Shown: positions 9,085 through 22,093, numbered from the stretch's first letter. The stretch: DNA of 64,000 bases from Pogonophryne albipinna (GCA_028583405.1 JAPTMU010000092.1:417227-481226), one strand, 5' to 3'. Program-made: numbers and translations. The notes: generated by a model from the letters alone, not told the origin.

Positions 9085-12000
9085 TGCCAGGTCTTTCCAG
9101 TGGCGGGAATTCAAACATATATATAAAAAAAAAAAGACTTTGCTTGCGCCCGACGGTGCCCTGAAGTTGCCAATCTGTATAAATGTTGTTTGTTTGCATC
9201 GTATTGTCAGACTGTGTCAATGGTAGATATACAGCCCAGGTCACATGACTCTGGCGACGCACCAGTGTCATCATGCCAATTAGTGATAGACGTCCAGTGT
9301 GGAGATGCTCAAAGGGAGATTTAATTCATCATCACACCAGTGTGTGCCTGTTAACGTGGCCCCTGTGTTCTCTGTTAGGGGTGGACAAAAAACGAGAGCA
9401 TGGATCCGATCTGTCAGGGGTTACTGGTCTAAAGAAGCAGTGTTGTGATAGAGTAATGAAAAGAGAGCCTGTGCACCCCCTCGTCCCAATGAACCTAAAC
9501 TTCTGCAACCCTGATACCCTCTTCCTGTGAAAACCCCTGAACCCCAACCCAATGTCACCTCCCCTATCGTCCGCCCAACATTTAGCTCTTTATTAGCTTC
9601 TAAACTGGCTGCTTTTGCAACAATTTGTTCCAGGTCCGTTCAATCAGACCGTAAACAATGACAGTGCACAGAAAAGGAAGTCCTGGGTTGAGCTAGGTTG
9701 TTCAAACGCAGAAAAAGTCACCAAAATGATCAGGCGCAGGCAACAGGTCGGGGGGAAGTTGTTTTGGACGCGGATTGGTGATCCAGAAGACTAAGGTCAC
9801 TCATAGACCAAAAGGGGTTCAATATTCAAAGAACAAATACTAGACCTTCTGTTGCAGGACCAAGCATCCTTTAAACAAACCCATAACTTCCAAACTACTG
9901 TCCAGCTGTAGACGCGTTCATTCAACCAACATACATGACCTTCCCCTCGAGAAACCAAACATTCCCCAGTCATTCCTCCTGAACCCCAAAGGGTTTAGTA
10001 CACTCCATACATGTTGGGAAAGTTAGAAGTATCGTTGTTTGAAGCGTCCGGACCCCGTTAAACCAACACACCCAACTTTCAAATCAGTCTGTGAACATAA
10101 CGTCTGTTCATTTAGTTCCCCCTTATTTTAACAATGTGGTCACATGACTCCTTCTGATGTTACTGCAGATCTGCTGTAAGCTAGCTAGCTAACGTAGCTA
10201 ACCTAGTCATTTCAGATTTTCTGACAAACACATGAGACGACTAATTCTGAGACAGAGACAGTTGCATCGTTTCTGAAGCTGCAGCGCGTTTGCACCTGTT
10301 TGCCACCGTACAGACAAGTTAGCGTCGCACAAAGAGAATCTCACTGATGTTTTTAGACTTCTCAAACAGTCTAGAACCAGAAACCGTGTTCATTCAACAA
10401 CAAAGAACCCCTCTGGTTACTAAAGACGAAACGTAGCTTCGCCAGTTCAAACATCCCGTTCCAACAACCCAAAAACCCTCTCCCAGTGGACCAATGACCA
10501 AACCCCCCGAATACTGACCCCCACACCCCTGTTCCCCTGACTTGATGCAGAAGTGTTCGGCGGGACGAGGCCAGCTGTGGCCTCACAGATGTTTCCAGTG
10601 GTGTCGGTCAAGTGTAGTGATTGAGTTTTCATTCGTGAGTCAAGTGTGTCAACTGTGAGCACTAAATGTGAAATTGCAATATTGCAATGTCCACACAAAC
10701 TATATCTGGGCTGTGTTTCTTTTTATAGGAAAAGATATTCAGGTCTTCCTAGTCTTCAGAATAAGTGCTTTCTGTTCCTGAACCTGCTGGACTGGCATTA
10801 TCAACACAGTGGTGATCTCTGCTTTCTGTCGAACCCTGAACTGCCAAATGATGTTGTCTCCAGATCCAGCAGGGACCAGTCCGTCTACGGAAAGATCAAA
10901 TCATTGGCGTTGTGAGATGTATAGATGCGTCCCCAGATCGAGACAGGAGAGCTTACTAAACAATAACCGAGGATCTTCGGGTCTCAAAGGAACCACAAAT
11001 CCTGAGATTAAAGCACAAGCTTGCTGCATCACAAAGAAGAGCTTTTTGTATGTTAATATGGAAACAGAGTATGCATCTCTTTGTTGTGATGTGACTTATC
11101 CCCACATTGCCAATATTTTTCTAGGAGGAAATCCAAACCTCTGTGTGACATTGAAGGTGTGTTCCTGGGTTAGCATCTCTCCCCTCTCTGGAGCTCGTCT
11201 GAGTTTCTCCGCTGAATCATGACTTCTGGCTCCTCCTCCACTAACGGTGCTTTCTGTTTCTTTCTTTCTGCAATGTTGGAGCTGTTTCTGCTTAAAGTGT
11301 AGTCGTGAAAACACGTATTCACCGCTGAAGACGATTGTCCTGAAATCATGAGAAGCTGTTGTTACTGACGGGGAGTTAGCAGCCATGCTAGTGGCCACGA
11401 GAATGACGATGATATTTTGGGTGATCCGTCACTTTTTTTATCAGCAGCCCCACGTTTAGTGAAATATCTCAACACTAGTTTTGCTAACATTTCAGATATT
11501 TGCCACCAGGCCTTTCTTCAGACGTCTCAGTGAAGGATCTCCCGGGACTCTGTTTTATGACCAGATTCACGTTAGCGTTGCCACTGTTAGCCTGTTAGCA
11601 TGCTAACTATAGCAATTAGCTCTAATGGAAGAAGCTGCTAGCATGGCTGGAGACTCGTGTTAGGATGACATTCTTAAATAATATTAATAAGTGACAACCC
11701 TACAATGTGTTCCCGTGCAACTGCTTTTATAGAGTGCTGTCTTAAACGTGGGAATTAAAGTTAAATGAAAACACAACAAACTACTTCCTGTCTGAAACTA
11801 AGCCAGCGTTGAATGGTCCTGAGTTTCCTCCAGAGGATTCTCCCGGACGATGCGTTTCTGCTGCGTGGGAACATGGTTCTGTAGTCGTGAGCGCAGCGGT
11901 GAATACGATGTGGCGACTTTAAAAACAAGGTGTTACATGTGTGTCTTTTTTTTATCATATTGTACCAACATATCTAACACACCACGTTTTGAGTTTCTGA

Positions 12001-15000
12001 CGTCAGCTGTACAAACTGCCTTCATCAGGAGATCCAGAGCAGAAGAGAGGGTTTCTACGACAAGGACAACAGGAAGTGGACGTTTGTTCCTCCTGATTCT
12101 CGATCGTTCGGTTTTAAACGGTTTTCTTTGCCCCCCCCCCCTCTCCCCCCCCTCTGTACAGTAGGTACCTCGAGTGCCTTTTCTTCAAACAGCAGATAAT
12201 ATTTGTCTCTTGACTTGCACTGTGACTTGTAGAAACCCCCCCAGCCCTTCACTTCCTCAGGCAACGGAAACATTTTCATATTTCTTCGTTTCTTCTCGAC
12301 CACATTGTGTTTCCTCGTTGTTTTTTATTATTATAGGAGTTGCCTTAAATGTGTTTTATTTTCCTTCCTGAGCGCGGAGAGATCCCAGCCTGGTGGATTT
12401 GGTGGTTTTGGTGGCGGGGGAAACGCTCCAGAGAGAGATTACTGGGATGTTTGACAGCCGGACGTTTGGCGATGCACTTTTTGTTTCGACCAGTATTATT
12501 GATATTATTATGGGCGTGTAGAAAAACAAAAAAAAAGGATCCGTCATGAATCTAGAGACTCGTTCCCCTCCCTCTTCGTTCCCTCGATGCCGTGGTTCCT
12601 CGTCTTGTGTTTCTGGATTTTCTGCTTAAAACAAGCTAACCGCGGCGCGCAGACCTGTCCTCGCATGCCTTCTTATGCAAACTTTTATACCAGATTTGTC
12701 AAACCTTTTTTAAATATGCATTTGTTTTTTAACTTCTTTTTTTATGTGAAACTCAAGTCACCTTTATTCCGTTGAACATTGTGCAGTTTGGGTGTTTCTC
12801 GTTTCTTCCTGACGTCGTGTTTAGACTTTCATTTGGACTCGGCTAACGCACCATGCTGAATGTTTGGGGGGGGCGGGGCTTTTTTATTGAGTTATCGTTT
12901 TTCCTATTTGGTCTAAAAAGTGAATTTATCCGAAGCGAACGGCTAAATGCTTTTCTGTTGGGAAGCATTTTGAAAAAGGAAAGCCCCGAGAGGCAAGGAA
13001 AAATACAAATCTGTTGGTGCGTTTTAAAAAATCTGATCTGAATTGTTTTATGTTTATGGTTTAAGAAAATGTCAATGAGTGTTTTGCTAAATCAACAAAA
13101 AGTGTTTATTTTAAATCCTCTTTGAAACAGGTGGATGAATTCGGCGGTTCCTTTATTTAATCTGTGAAAATAGGTGGACAAAATAAATGTAAGGGTAATT
13201 TTAGATGAGTGTTTGTTGTTGTAATACTCATTTTGACCACAAGAGGTTGACGTACTCTCCTGTTTTAAACACTTTCTTCATGGTGGTTTTTAAATCACTT
13301 CATGATCTCTAAACACACATACGAATATGTAAATATAATATATACTTCACCTCTTGTGGTTTAAATTTGTATTACATTTAAAATACTGGTTAAAATTTGT
13401 TTTCATAGATTAAAAAAATAGGTTTTTATTAGCTTAGTGTGTGTTGTTGTAATACTCCTTTTGACCACAAGAGGCTGTGACTTCATGCTCCCTAAACACA
13501 ATATGGAATATAGAAATATAAAATATACTTCACCTCTTATGGTTTAAATTAGTATTGCATCAATAAAAACTGGCAAAAATAAGTCAAGGATAATTGTTTG
13601 TTGTTGCAATACTCATTTTGACCACAAGAGGCTGAAGTGCTCGCCCATGTCCTTTATACTAAAAAAACAACCTGTTCGTTTTTGTGTTTTTTAAATTACT
13701 TAATGCTCCCTAATCACACATACTAATACTTAAATAGAACATATACTTCACCTCTTGTGGTTTAAATTAGTATTACATCAAAAAAACTGGGGGAAAGTGT
13801 CACTTAGGGTTTGTTGTTGTAATACTCCTTTTGACCACAAGAGGCTGAAGTACTCGCCCATGTTCTTAATACTAAAAAACAACCTGTTCGTGTTTGTGTT
13901 TTTAAAATTACTTCATGCTCCCTAAACACAATATAGAAATACATACATATAAAATATACTTCACCTCTTGTGGTTTAAATTAGTATTACATCAATAAAAA
14001 GTTAAGGATAATTTTATTAGATGGGTGTTTGTTGTTGTAATACTCATTTTGACCACAAGAGGCTGAAGTGCTCGCCCATGTTCTTAATACTAAAAAACAA
14101 CCTGTTTTAAATTACTTCATGCTCTCTGAACACAACATAGAAATGAATTAATATAATATGTACTTCACCTCTTGTGGTTTAAATTAGTATTACATCTAAA
14201 AAACTGGGGGAAAAGTGTGTTCGCTTAGAGTTTGTTGTTGTAATGCTCCTTTTGACCACAAGAGGCTGAAGTACTTGCCCATGTTCTGTATATTTAACTA
14301 TATACAAATACATAAATATAACATATACTTCACCTCTTGTGGTTTAAATGAGTATTACATCAGTTGCACAATTTCACAAATGGCAACAAAACGATCTGTT
14401 TTTTCCCACTTGCTTCACAAAAGGAAAACGATAAACGTCGGAACATTTTAACCTTTTAAGCCCTGAACACAAATGAGTCACCTTTTTATTTTCGCCCCTC
14501 CGTACATTTTCTGTAATTGATGCGTATCGTTTATTATAATTTGACGCTCATCTCGTGGATTCTTCTGAAAGCAGTTCTTTATTTTAACGAACGATCAAGT
14601 CCTGATTGTGGCCTTCTAGTATTGTGTGGAGACATCGACCCGCTGTCCATCCCGTCCGGATCCAACTGTTCGCCCCGAGCTTCTGACCTCGTCGTCCACG
14701 GCTAATCCATCGGGGTGTTGAGTGCAAAAAAAACACAAAAAAAAGTCTTTTTCTATCTTCCATCCGGTGAGGCATTGTAGCGACGGAGAGGTCACCCGGT
14801 GTGCGGAGTAATGTGTACGAATTACACTCTGAATATTTGTATAATTGTTTGTATTTTTTCATAATGATTTTGAAAGGAATGTGTTTATTTTTTTGACTTG
14901 TGTTCCAGACGTGTCTTCTGTTGGCCTGACATGGGGGGTCTGCTGGGACCCTTACCTCTGTATTGAGCCTCTTCTGTGATGACTTCTTTGTATGCAGTGT

Positions 15001-15235
15001 TTAGGAAATACTGTGGGGAACAAGGGGAGGAGTTGATATTAGGAGCATTTGATCAATTTGTATTTATTTATTTTATCATTTTGTTAATAAATTGTGAAAA
15101 TCAGTCTCATTGCTTGAAGTCTTTCACGGGAGTTCACATCTGGTTAGATAATAAAACTGGATTTAAGTTCACCTTCAATCAGTGCTACATTATTGATATA
15201 AAGGGATAAAGCAGTCGGGCGTTATCCTGCATTTA
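9085..15235 (+). other. phf21a: Probable phf21a 3' UTR and downstream flank
   Basis: No coding exon is seen after the phf21a stop for 6 kb. Two poly(A) signals, AATAAA at 15086-15091 and 15150-15155, lie near the end, just after an AU-rich tatttatttatttta-like stretch (about 15060-15075) that in 3' UTRs usually marks unstable mRNAs. PHF21A mRNAs have long 3' UTRs, so the 3' UTR plausibly extends to about 15.1 kb; earlier ends are possible. Sub-regions: ggctagc/gttagc-rich words near 10185 and 11575, a polyC run at 12130, and the hairpin array at 13221-14358. The frames in 9273-13041 show no homology or codon logic. Confidence 0.5.
13221..14358. repeat. Six tandem hairpin units (alternating inverted repeats)
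   Basis: Each unit begins with a left arm like gtaatactcattttgacc followed by acaagagg, and ends with its near-complement cctcttgtggtttaaattagtattac. The arms are about 26 bp with two or three mismatches. Units: 13221-13375, 13449-13558, 13606-13776, 13819-13989, 14037-14193, 14240-14358. Spacers are AT-rich and partly shared (ttcatgctccctaaacaca; atatacttcac). Because arms alternate, each right arm can also pair with the next left arm. The sequence looks like a MITE-type foldback amplified in tandem. It lies in the probable phf21a 3' UTR. Confidence 0.88.
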
Positions 15236-15239
15236 ATAG

Positions 15240-17413
15240 TGTTAAGACCACCTTAATCAAGACTTTAAGAGGTCGAGACCACCTTAACCAAGACTTTAAG
15301 AGGTCGAGACCACCTTAACCAAGACTTTAAGAGGTCGAGACCACCTTAACCAAGACTTTGAGAGGTCGAGAGCACCTTAACCAAGACTTTGAGAGGTCGA
15401 GACCACCTTAACCAAGACTTTAAGAGGTCGAGACCACCTTAACCAAGACTTTAAGAGGTCGAGACCACCTTAAGCAAGACTTTAAGAGGTCGAGACCACC
15501 TTAACCAAGACTTTGAGAGGTCGAGACCACCTTAACCAAGACTTTGAGAGGTCGAGACCACCTTAACCAAGACTTTAAGAGGTCGAGACCACCTTAACCA
15601 AGACTTTAAGAGGTCGAGACCACCTTAACCAAGACTTTAAGAGGTCGAGACCACCTTAACCAACACCAAGACTTTAAGAGGTCGAGACCACCTTAACCAA
15701 GACTTTAAGAGGTCGAGACCTCCTCAACCAAGACTTTAAGATGTCAAGATCACCTTAACCAAGACTTTAAGAGGTCGAGACCACCTTAACCAAGACTTTA
15801 AGAGGTCGAGACCTCCTTAACCAAGACTTTAAGAGGTCGAGACCACCTTAACCAAGACTTTAAGAGGTCGAGACCACCTTAACCAACATCAAGACTTTAA
15901 GAGGTTGAGACCACATTAACCAAGACTTTAAGAGGTCGAGACCTCCTTAACCAAGACTTTAAGAGGTCGAGACCACCTTAACCAAGACTTTAAGAGGTCA
16001 AGATCACCTTAACCAAGACTTTAAGAGGTCGAGACCACCTTAACCAAGACTTTAAGAGGTCAAGATCACCTTAACCAAGACTTTAAGAGGTTGAGACCAC
16101 ATTAACCAAGACTTTAAGAGGTCGAGACCTCCTTAACCAAGACTTTAAGAGGTCGAGACCACCTTAACCAAGACTTTAAGAGGTCGAGACCACCTTAACC
16201 AACACCAAGACTTTAAGAGGTCGAAACCACCTTAACCAAGACTTTAAGAGGTCGAGACCACCTTAACCAACACCAAGACTTTAAGAGGTTGAGACCACAT
16301 TAACCAAGACTTTAAGAGGTCAAGACCTCCTCAACCAAGACTTTAAGAGGTAGAGACCACCTTAACCAAGACTTTAAGAGGTCGAGACCACCTTAACCAA
16401 GACTTTAAGAGGTTGAGATCACCTTAACCAACACCAAGACTTTAAGAGGTCGAGACCACCTTAACCAACACCAAGACTTTAAGAGGTTGAGACCACATTA
16501 ACCAAGACTTTAAGAGGTCGAGACCTCCTCAACCAAGACTTTAAGAGGTAGAGACCACCTTAACCAAGACTTTAAGAGGTCGAGACCACCTTAACCAAGA
16601 CTTTAAGAGGTCGAGACCACCTTAACCAAGACTTTAAGAGGTCGAGACCACCTTAACCAAGACTTTGAGAGGTCGAGAGCACCTTAACCAAGACTTTGAG
16701 AGGTCGAGACCACCTTAACCAAGACTTTAAGAGGTAGAGACCACCTTAACCAAGACTTTAAGAGGTCGAGACCACCTTAACCAACACCAAGACTTTAAGA
16801 GGTCGAGACCACCTTAACCAAGACTTTAAGAGGTCGAGACCTCCTCAACCAAGACTTTAAGATGTCAAGATCACCTTAACCAAGACTTTAAGAGGTCGAG
16901 ACCACCTTAACCAAGACTTTAAGAGGTCGAAACCTCCTTAACCAAGACTTTAAGAGGTCGAGACCACCTTAACCAAGACTTTAAGAGGTCGAGACCACCT
17001 TAACCAACATCAAGACTTTAAGAGGTTGAGACCACATTAACCAAGACTTTAAGAGGTCGAGACCTCCTTAACCAAGACTTTAAGAGGTCGAGACCACCTT
17101 AACCAAGACTTTAAGAGGTCAAGATCACCTTAACCAAGACTTTAAGAGGTCGAGACCACATTAACCAAGACTTTAAGAGGTCAAGATCACCTTAACCAAG
17201 ACTTTAAGAGGTTGAGACCACATTAACCAAGACTTTAAGAGGTCGAGACCTCCTTAACCAAGACTTTAAGAGGTCGAGACCACCTTAACCAAGACTTTAA
17301 GAGGTCGAGACCACCTTAACCAAGACTTTAAGAGGTCGAGACCACCTTAACCAACACCAAGACTTTAAGAGGTCGAAACCACCTTAACCAAGACTTTAAG
17401 AGGTCGAGACCAC
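15240..17413. repeat. 31-bp satellite, left block
   Basis: The monomer is aagaggtcgagaccacc followed by ttaaccaagacttt, 31 bp. Longer 37-bp variants carry an extra aacacc. About 70 monomers. Variant monomers (gatgtcaagatcacc, accaacatcaag, gttgagaccacatt) recur in the same order 1,121 bp apart, for example 15741 and 16862, or 15881 and 17002. The block therefore contains a large internal duplication. The block ends abruptly at the LTR boundary. Confidence 0.97.
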
Positions 17414-17847
17414 TGTGAGGTATCTATATTACTTTGTAAGGGTAAAACCCCCGCTCGGTTCAATATACCAGATCCAGTGAACAGAGAAGACAGGACTCGA
17501 GATTTAAGTTTACTTGCTGCAAGGAGAATCGGCGAGTGACATGCAATGTCCACTCCTAACCAAATCCTACTGCCTTGTCTCCGTGCAGCCTTTTTATTCA
17601 GAAATACAATGTACATCACATGCATGAGGAAGTGGCTATGACCAACGCCTTAGTTGTCATATGGGAATCTTGTGACTCGCAGTCATATGGATGTGTGTGT
17701 GTGTATGGTCCAAGGAACAGACTATAGTCTGTTCCTCTTTTCTGACCACGAGTCTCCTGTACCACATCTATGAGAACACATGATGTAAACATATTTATCA
17801 AAACACATTATGAAAATACATTATTTATCCTTCAATAAACTCTAACA
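17414..17847 (-). mobile_element. Retroviral LTR (3' LTR of a minus-strand ERV)
   Basis: The + strand starts TGTGAGG directly against satellite and ends CTCTAACA, so on the minus strand it runs TG...CA over 434 bp. A poly(A) signal on the minus strand sits at 17593-17598. A polypurine tract adjoins the inner end, and integrase lies further in. This order fixes the element as minus-strand with its 3' LTR here. The 5' LTR and any target duplication are not visible because of the N gap. Confidence 0.8.
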
Positions 17848-17863
17848 TTCCCTCCTGTTTTTC
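17848..17863 (-). other. Polypurine tract of the ERV
   Basis: On the minus strand, gaaaaacaggagggaa immediately precedes the LTR. This is the expected primer site for plus-strand DNA synthesis in retroelements. It supports the LTR boundary at 17847. Confidence 0.7.
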
Positions 17864-17986
17864 ATAATTACTAGCTGGTTACAGTGTCTTTATTACTTTC
17901 AGAATTAATTCACTTGTTTTTGACATTTTCGAACCATTCGTCATATGACAGACAGTAACCTAGCTTTAAGTCTTACACATTGGAGG

Positions 17987-18214
17987 TTAGGTGAGTATAC
18001 CCAGTGCATGGCTGCTAGCTGGCTCCAACCAGGCATTTGTCATCCTAGGGAAGCGTGCAGTTTTGTCGTTGTAATTCCATGGGTCATCGTTGAGTAGTGA
18101 CCATTTTTTCTCTCGATGGACTTCTTCTTTTGTTGAGGATTCCTCACTCAATTGTCTTATAGTCATTAGCGTCAGACCCAGCAGGGCCACTACGAACAAC
18201 ACCTCTCCCAACAT
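17987..18214 (-). pseudogene. Short frame in env position of the ERV
   Basis: A 75-codon frame begins with a Met and a hydrophobic stretch (LFVVALLGLTLM) like a signal peptide or membrane anchor, then becomes polar and stops. It lies between the integrase end and the 3' LTR, where env is expected. Only about 460 bp separate integrase and LTR, so a full envelope gene is missing. It could be the start of a deleted env, or an unrelated small frame. No envelope motif is visible. Confidence 0.35.
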
Positions 18215-18311
18215 AGTCTATTTGTGATAGTGGTTCTGTTGTTTTCTTCACCGGGGTTGAGACCAGTATTTCCTAATGAAACACCGCCCTTTGTAGCCGG
18301 ACTTCCACCAC

Positions 18312-19026
18312 TTATCCGTCGTTAAGTTGGAGAGGTATTACCTTTTTGCAGTGGCTCTGATGTATCCACGTAGTTCTTTCAGCGATTTTTAGTGCAGTCG
18401 GTGTTGTCAGCAGTACCGTGTAGGGACCGTCCCACCGTGGACAGTGCCAATGCTTCCTCTTAATCACCTTCACGAGGACCTGGTCACCAGTCTGCACTCG
18501 AGTATCCTGTAAGGGAGTAAAAATGTCTGGCAGGTTATTTGTTCGAGCTATCTCATTGCTTCTGAAGAGTCTGCTCATCCATTCAGCTAATGTAGTCTCT
18601 GCCTCAGCATCATCCTCCTCCCTCACCTCGTCTGTGATTGGTAGTCTGAATTGCCTTCCTGTTATGATCTCAAAGGGAGACAACCCTTTTGCCGTGGGCG
18701 TGATTCTCATGCATGTTTCTACTAGAGACACACATTCCACCCACGGTCTTCCTGTTTCCTCCATTGTTTTCCTTAGTCTTAACTTTACTGTTCCGTTTGT
18801 TCTTTCCACTAAGCCTGCACTCTGTGGATGATATGCACAATGGTTTTTTAATGTTATCCCCATATGTTCGGACAGTTTGGTAATAACCTGATTTACAAAA
18901 TGGGAACCATTATCACTGTACAGTTTCTCTGGAATACCTCTGTTTGGTATTATTGTCTTGCATATGGCTTTTGCTACGGTAATAGCGTCTGCATGTTTTG
19001 CTGGGAATATTTCAACCCACTTTGAA
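18312..19026 (-). pseudogene. pol: ERV pol fragment: integrase core and C-terminal domain
   Basis: The partial frame starts in the assembly gap and ends with a stop at 18312. It shows the second catalytic Asp in YSDNGSHF (codon 18912-18914) and the catalytic Glu in GLVERTNG (codon 18804-18806), 35 residues apart as in the DD35E integrase core. A C-terminal WDGPYTVLL...[10 protein letters not shown] block follows, the GPY/F-type domain of gammaretrovirus-like elements. No stop interrupts the visible part. Integrase inserts the DNA copy into the host genome. The zinc-binding N-terminus, first Asp, reverse transcriptase and gag are not visible. The class call (ERV1, gamma/epsilon-like) rests on this domain alone. 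It is part of an incomplete provirus and is not annotated as a working gene. Confidence 0.88.
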
Positions 19027-20026
19027 NNNNNNNNNNNNNNNNNNNNNNNNNNNNNNNNNNNNNNNNNNNNNNNNNNNNNNNNNNNNNNNNNNNNNNNNNN
19101 NNNNNNNNNNNNNNNNNNNNNNNNNNNNNNNNNNNNNNNNNNNNNNNNNNNNNNNNNNNNNNNNNNNNNNNNNNNNNNNNNNNNNNNNNNNNNNNNNNNN
19201 NNNNNNNNNNNNNNNNNNNNNNNNNNNNNNNNNNNNNNNNNNNNNNNNNNNNNNNNNNNNNNNNNNNNNNNNNNNNNNNNNNNNNNNNNNNNNNNNNNNN
19301 NNNNNNNNNNNNNNNNNNNNNNNNNNNNNNNNNNNNNNNNNNNNNNNNNNNNNNNNNNNNNNNNNNNNNNNNNNNNNNNNNNNNNNNNNNNNNNNNNNNN
19401 NNNNNNNNNNNNNNNNNNNNNNNNNNNNNNNNNNNNNNNNNNNNNNNNNNNNNNNNNNNNNNNNNNNNNNNNNNNNNNNNNNNNNNNNNNNNNNNNNNNN
19501 NNNNNNNNNNNNNNNNNNNNNNNNNNNNNNNNNNNNNNNNNNNNNNNNNNNNNNNNNNNNNNNNNNNNNNNNNNNNNNNNNNNNNNNNNNNNNNNNNNNN
19601 NNNNNNNNNNNNNNNNNNNNNNNNNNNNNNNNNNNNNNNNNNNNNNNNNNNNNNNNNNNNNNNNNNNNNNNNNNNNNNNNNNNNNNNNNNNNNNNNNNNN
19701 NNNNNNNNNNNNNNNNNNNNNNNNNNNNNNNNNNNNNNNNNNNNNNNNNNNNNNNNNNNNNNNNNNNNNNNNNNNNNNNNNNNNNNNNNNNNNNNNNNNN
19801 NNNNNNNNNNNNNNNNNNNNNNNNNNNNNNNNNNNNNNNNNNNNNNNNNNNNNNNNNNNNNNNNNNNNNNNNNNNNNNNNNNNNNNNNNNNNNNNNNNNN
19901 NNNNNNNNNNNNNNNNNNNNNNNNNNNNNNNNNNNNNNNNNNNNNNNNNNNNNNNNNNNNNNNNNNNNNNNNNNNNNNNNNNNNNNNNNNNNNNNNNNNN
20001 NNNNNNNNNNNNNNNNNNNNNNNNNN
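19027..20026. other. Assembly gap, exactly 1000 N
   Basis: The round length suggests a placeholder for unknown size. It falls where the remainder of the ERV (integrase N-terminus, reverse transcriptase, gag, 5' LTR) should be, followed by more of the 31-bp satellite. True missing length may be several kb. Confidence 0.95.
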
Positions 20027-22093
20027 TTAAGAGGCCGAGACCACTTAACCAAGACTTTAAGAGGTCGAGACCACGTAACAAACACCAAGACTTTAAGAGG
20101 TCGAGACCACCTTAACCAAGACTTTAAGAGGTCGAGACCACCTTAACGAGACACCAAAGACTTTAAGAGGTCGAGACTCCCAACCAAGACTTTAAGAGGC
20201 CGAGACCTTAACCAAGACTTTAAGAGGCGAGACACCTTAACCAAGACTTAAGAGGTCGAGACCACCTTAACCAACACCAAGACTTTAAGAGTCCGAGACC
20301 ACCTTAACCAAGACTTTAGGAGGTCGAGACCACCTTAAAAGACTTTAAGAGGTCGAGACCACCTTAACAAACACCAAGACTTTAAGAGTCGAGACCACCT
20401 TAACCAAGACTTTAAGAGGTCGAGACACCTTAACCAAGACTTTAAGAGGTCGAGACCACCTTAACCAAGACTTTAAGAGGTCGAGACCTCCTCAACCAAG
20501 ACTTTAAGAGGTCGAGATCACCTTAACCAAGACTTTAAGAGGTCGAGACCTCCTCAACCAAGACTTTAAGAGGCCGAGACCACCTTAACCAAGACTTTAA
20601 GAGGTCGAGACCACCTTAACCAAGACTTTAAGAGGTCGAGACCACCTTAACCAACACCAAGACTTTAAGAGGCCGAGACCACCTTAACCAAGACTTTAAG
20701 AGGTCGAGACCACCTTAACCAAGACTTTAAGAGGTCGAGACCACCTTAACCAACACCAAGACTTTAAGAGGCCGAGACCACCTTAACCAAGACTTTAAGA
20801 GGTCGAGACCACCTTAACCAAGACTTTAAGAGGTCGAGACCACCTTAACCAACACCAAGACTTTAAGAGGCCGAGACCACCTTAACCAAGACTTTAAGAG
20901 GTCGAGACCACCTTAACCAAGACTTTAAGAGGTCGAGACCACCTTAACCAACACCAAGACTTTAAGAGGCCGAGACCACCTTAACCAAGACTTTAAGAGG
21001 TCGAGACCACCTTAACCAAGACTTTAAGAGGTCGAGACCACCTTAACCAAGACTTTAAGAGGTCGAGACCACCTTAACCAAGACTTTAAGAGGCCGAGAC
21101 CTACCTTAACCAAGACTTTAAGAGGTCGAGACCACCTTAACCAAGACTTTAAGAGGTCGAGACCATCCTACAACACCAAGACTTTAAGAGTCCGAGACCA
21201 CCTTAACCAAGACTTTAAGAGGTCGAGACCACCTTAACCAAGACTTTAAGAGGTCGAGACCACCTTAACAAACACCAAGACTTTAAGAGGCCGAGACCAC
21301 CTTAACCAAGACTTTAAGAGGCCGAGACCACCTTAACCAAGACTTTAAGAGGTCGAGACCACCTTAACCAAGAATTTAAGAGTCCGAGACCACCTTAACC
21401 AAGACTTTAAGAGTCCGAGACCACCTTAACCAAGACTTTAAGAGGTCGAGACCACCTTAACCAACACCAAGACTTTAAGAGGCCGAGACCACCTTAACCA
21501 AGACTTTAAGAGGTCGAGACCACCTTAACCAAGACTTTAAGAGGTCGAGACCACCTTAACCAACACCAAGACTTTAAGAGGCCGAGACCACCTTAACCAA
21601 GACTTTAAGAGGTCGAGACCACCTTAACCAAGACTTTAAGAGGTCGAGACCACCTTAACCAAGACTTTAAGAGGTCGAGACCACCTTAACCAACACCAAG
21701 ACTTTAAGAGGCCGAGACCACCTTAACCAAGACTTTAAGAGGTCGAGACCACCTTAACCAAGACTTTAAGAGGTCGAGACCACCTTAACAAACACCAAGA
21801 CTTTAAGAGTCCGAGACCACCTTAACCAAGACTTTAAGAGGTCGAGACCACCTTAACCAAGACTTTAAGAGGTCGAGACCACCTTAACAAACACCAAGAC
21901 TTTAAGAGTCCGAGACCACCTTAACCAAGACTTTAAGAGTCCGAGACCACCTTAACCAAGACTTTAAGAGGTCGAGACCACCTTAACCAAGAATTTAAGA
22001 GTCCGAGACCACCTTAACCAAGACTTTAAGAGTCCGAGACCACCTTAACCAAGACTTTAAGAGGTCGAGACCACCTTAACCAAGACTTTAAAC
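20027..22093. repeat. 31-bp satellite, right block with a 99-bp higher-order repeat
   Basis: The same monomer as the left block, with diagnostic ggccgag and gtccgag variants. Monomers are arranged in trimers of 31+31+37 bp. The 37-bp marker ccaacaccaa occurs at 20651, 20750, 20849 and 20948, that is every 99 bp. The first 300 bp after the gap show many single-base losses and gains, suggesting low-quality sequence. Confidence 0.97.

Noticed and set aside
18958..20146. Long frames spanning the N gap
   Set aside because: They are open only because N codons do not count as stops; their ends are satellite sequence.
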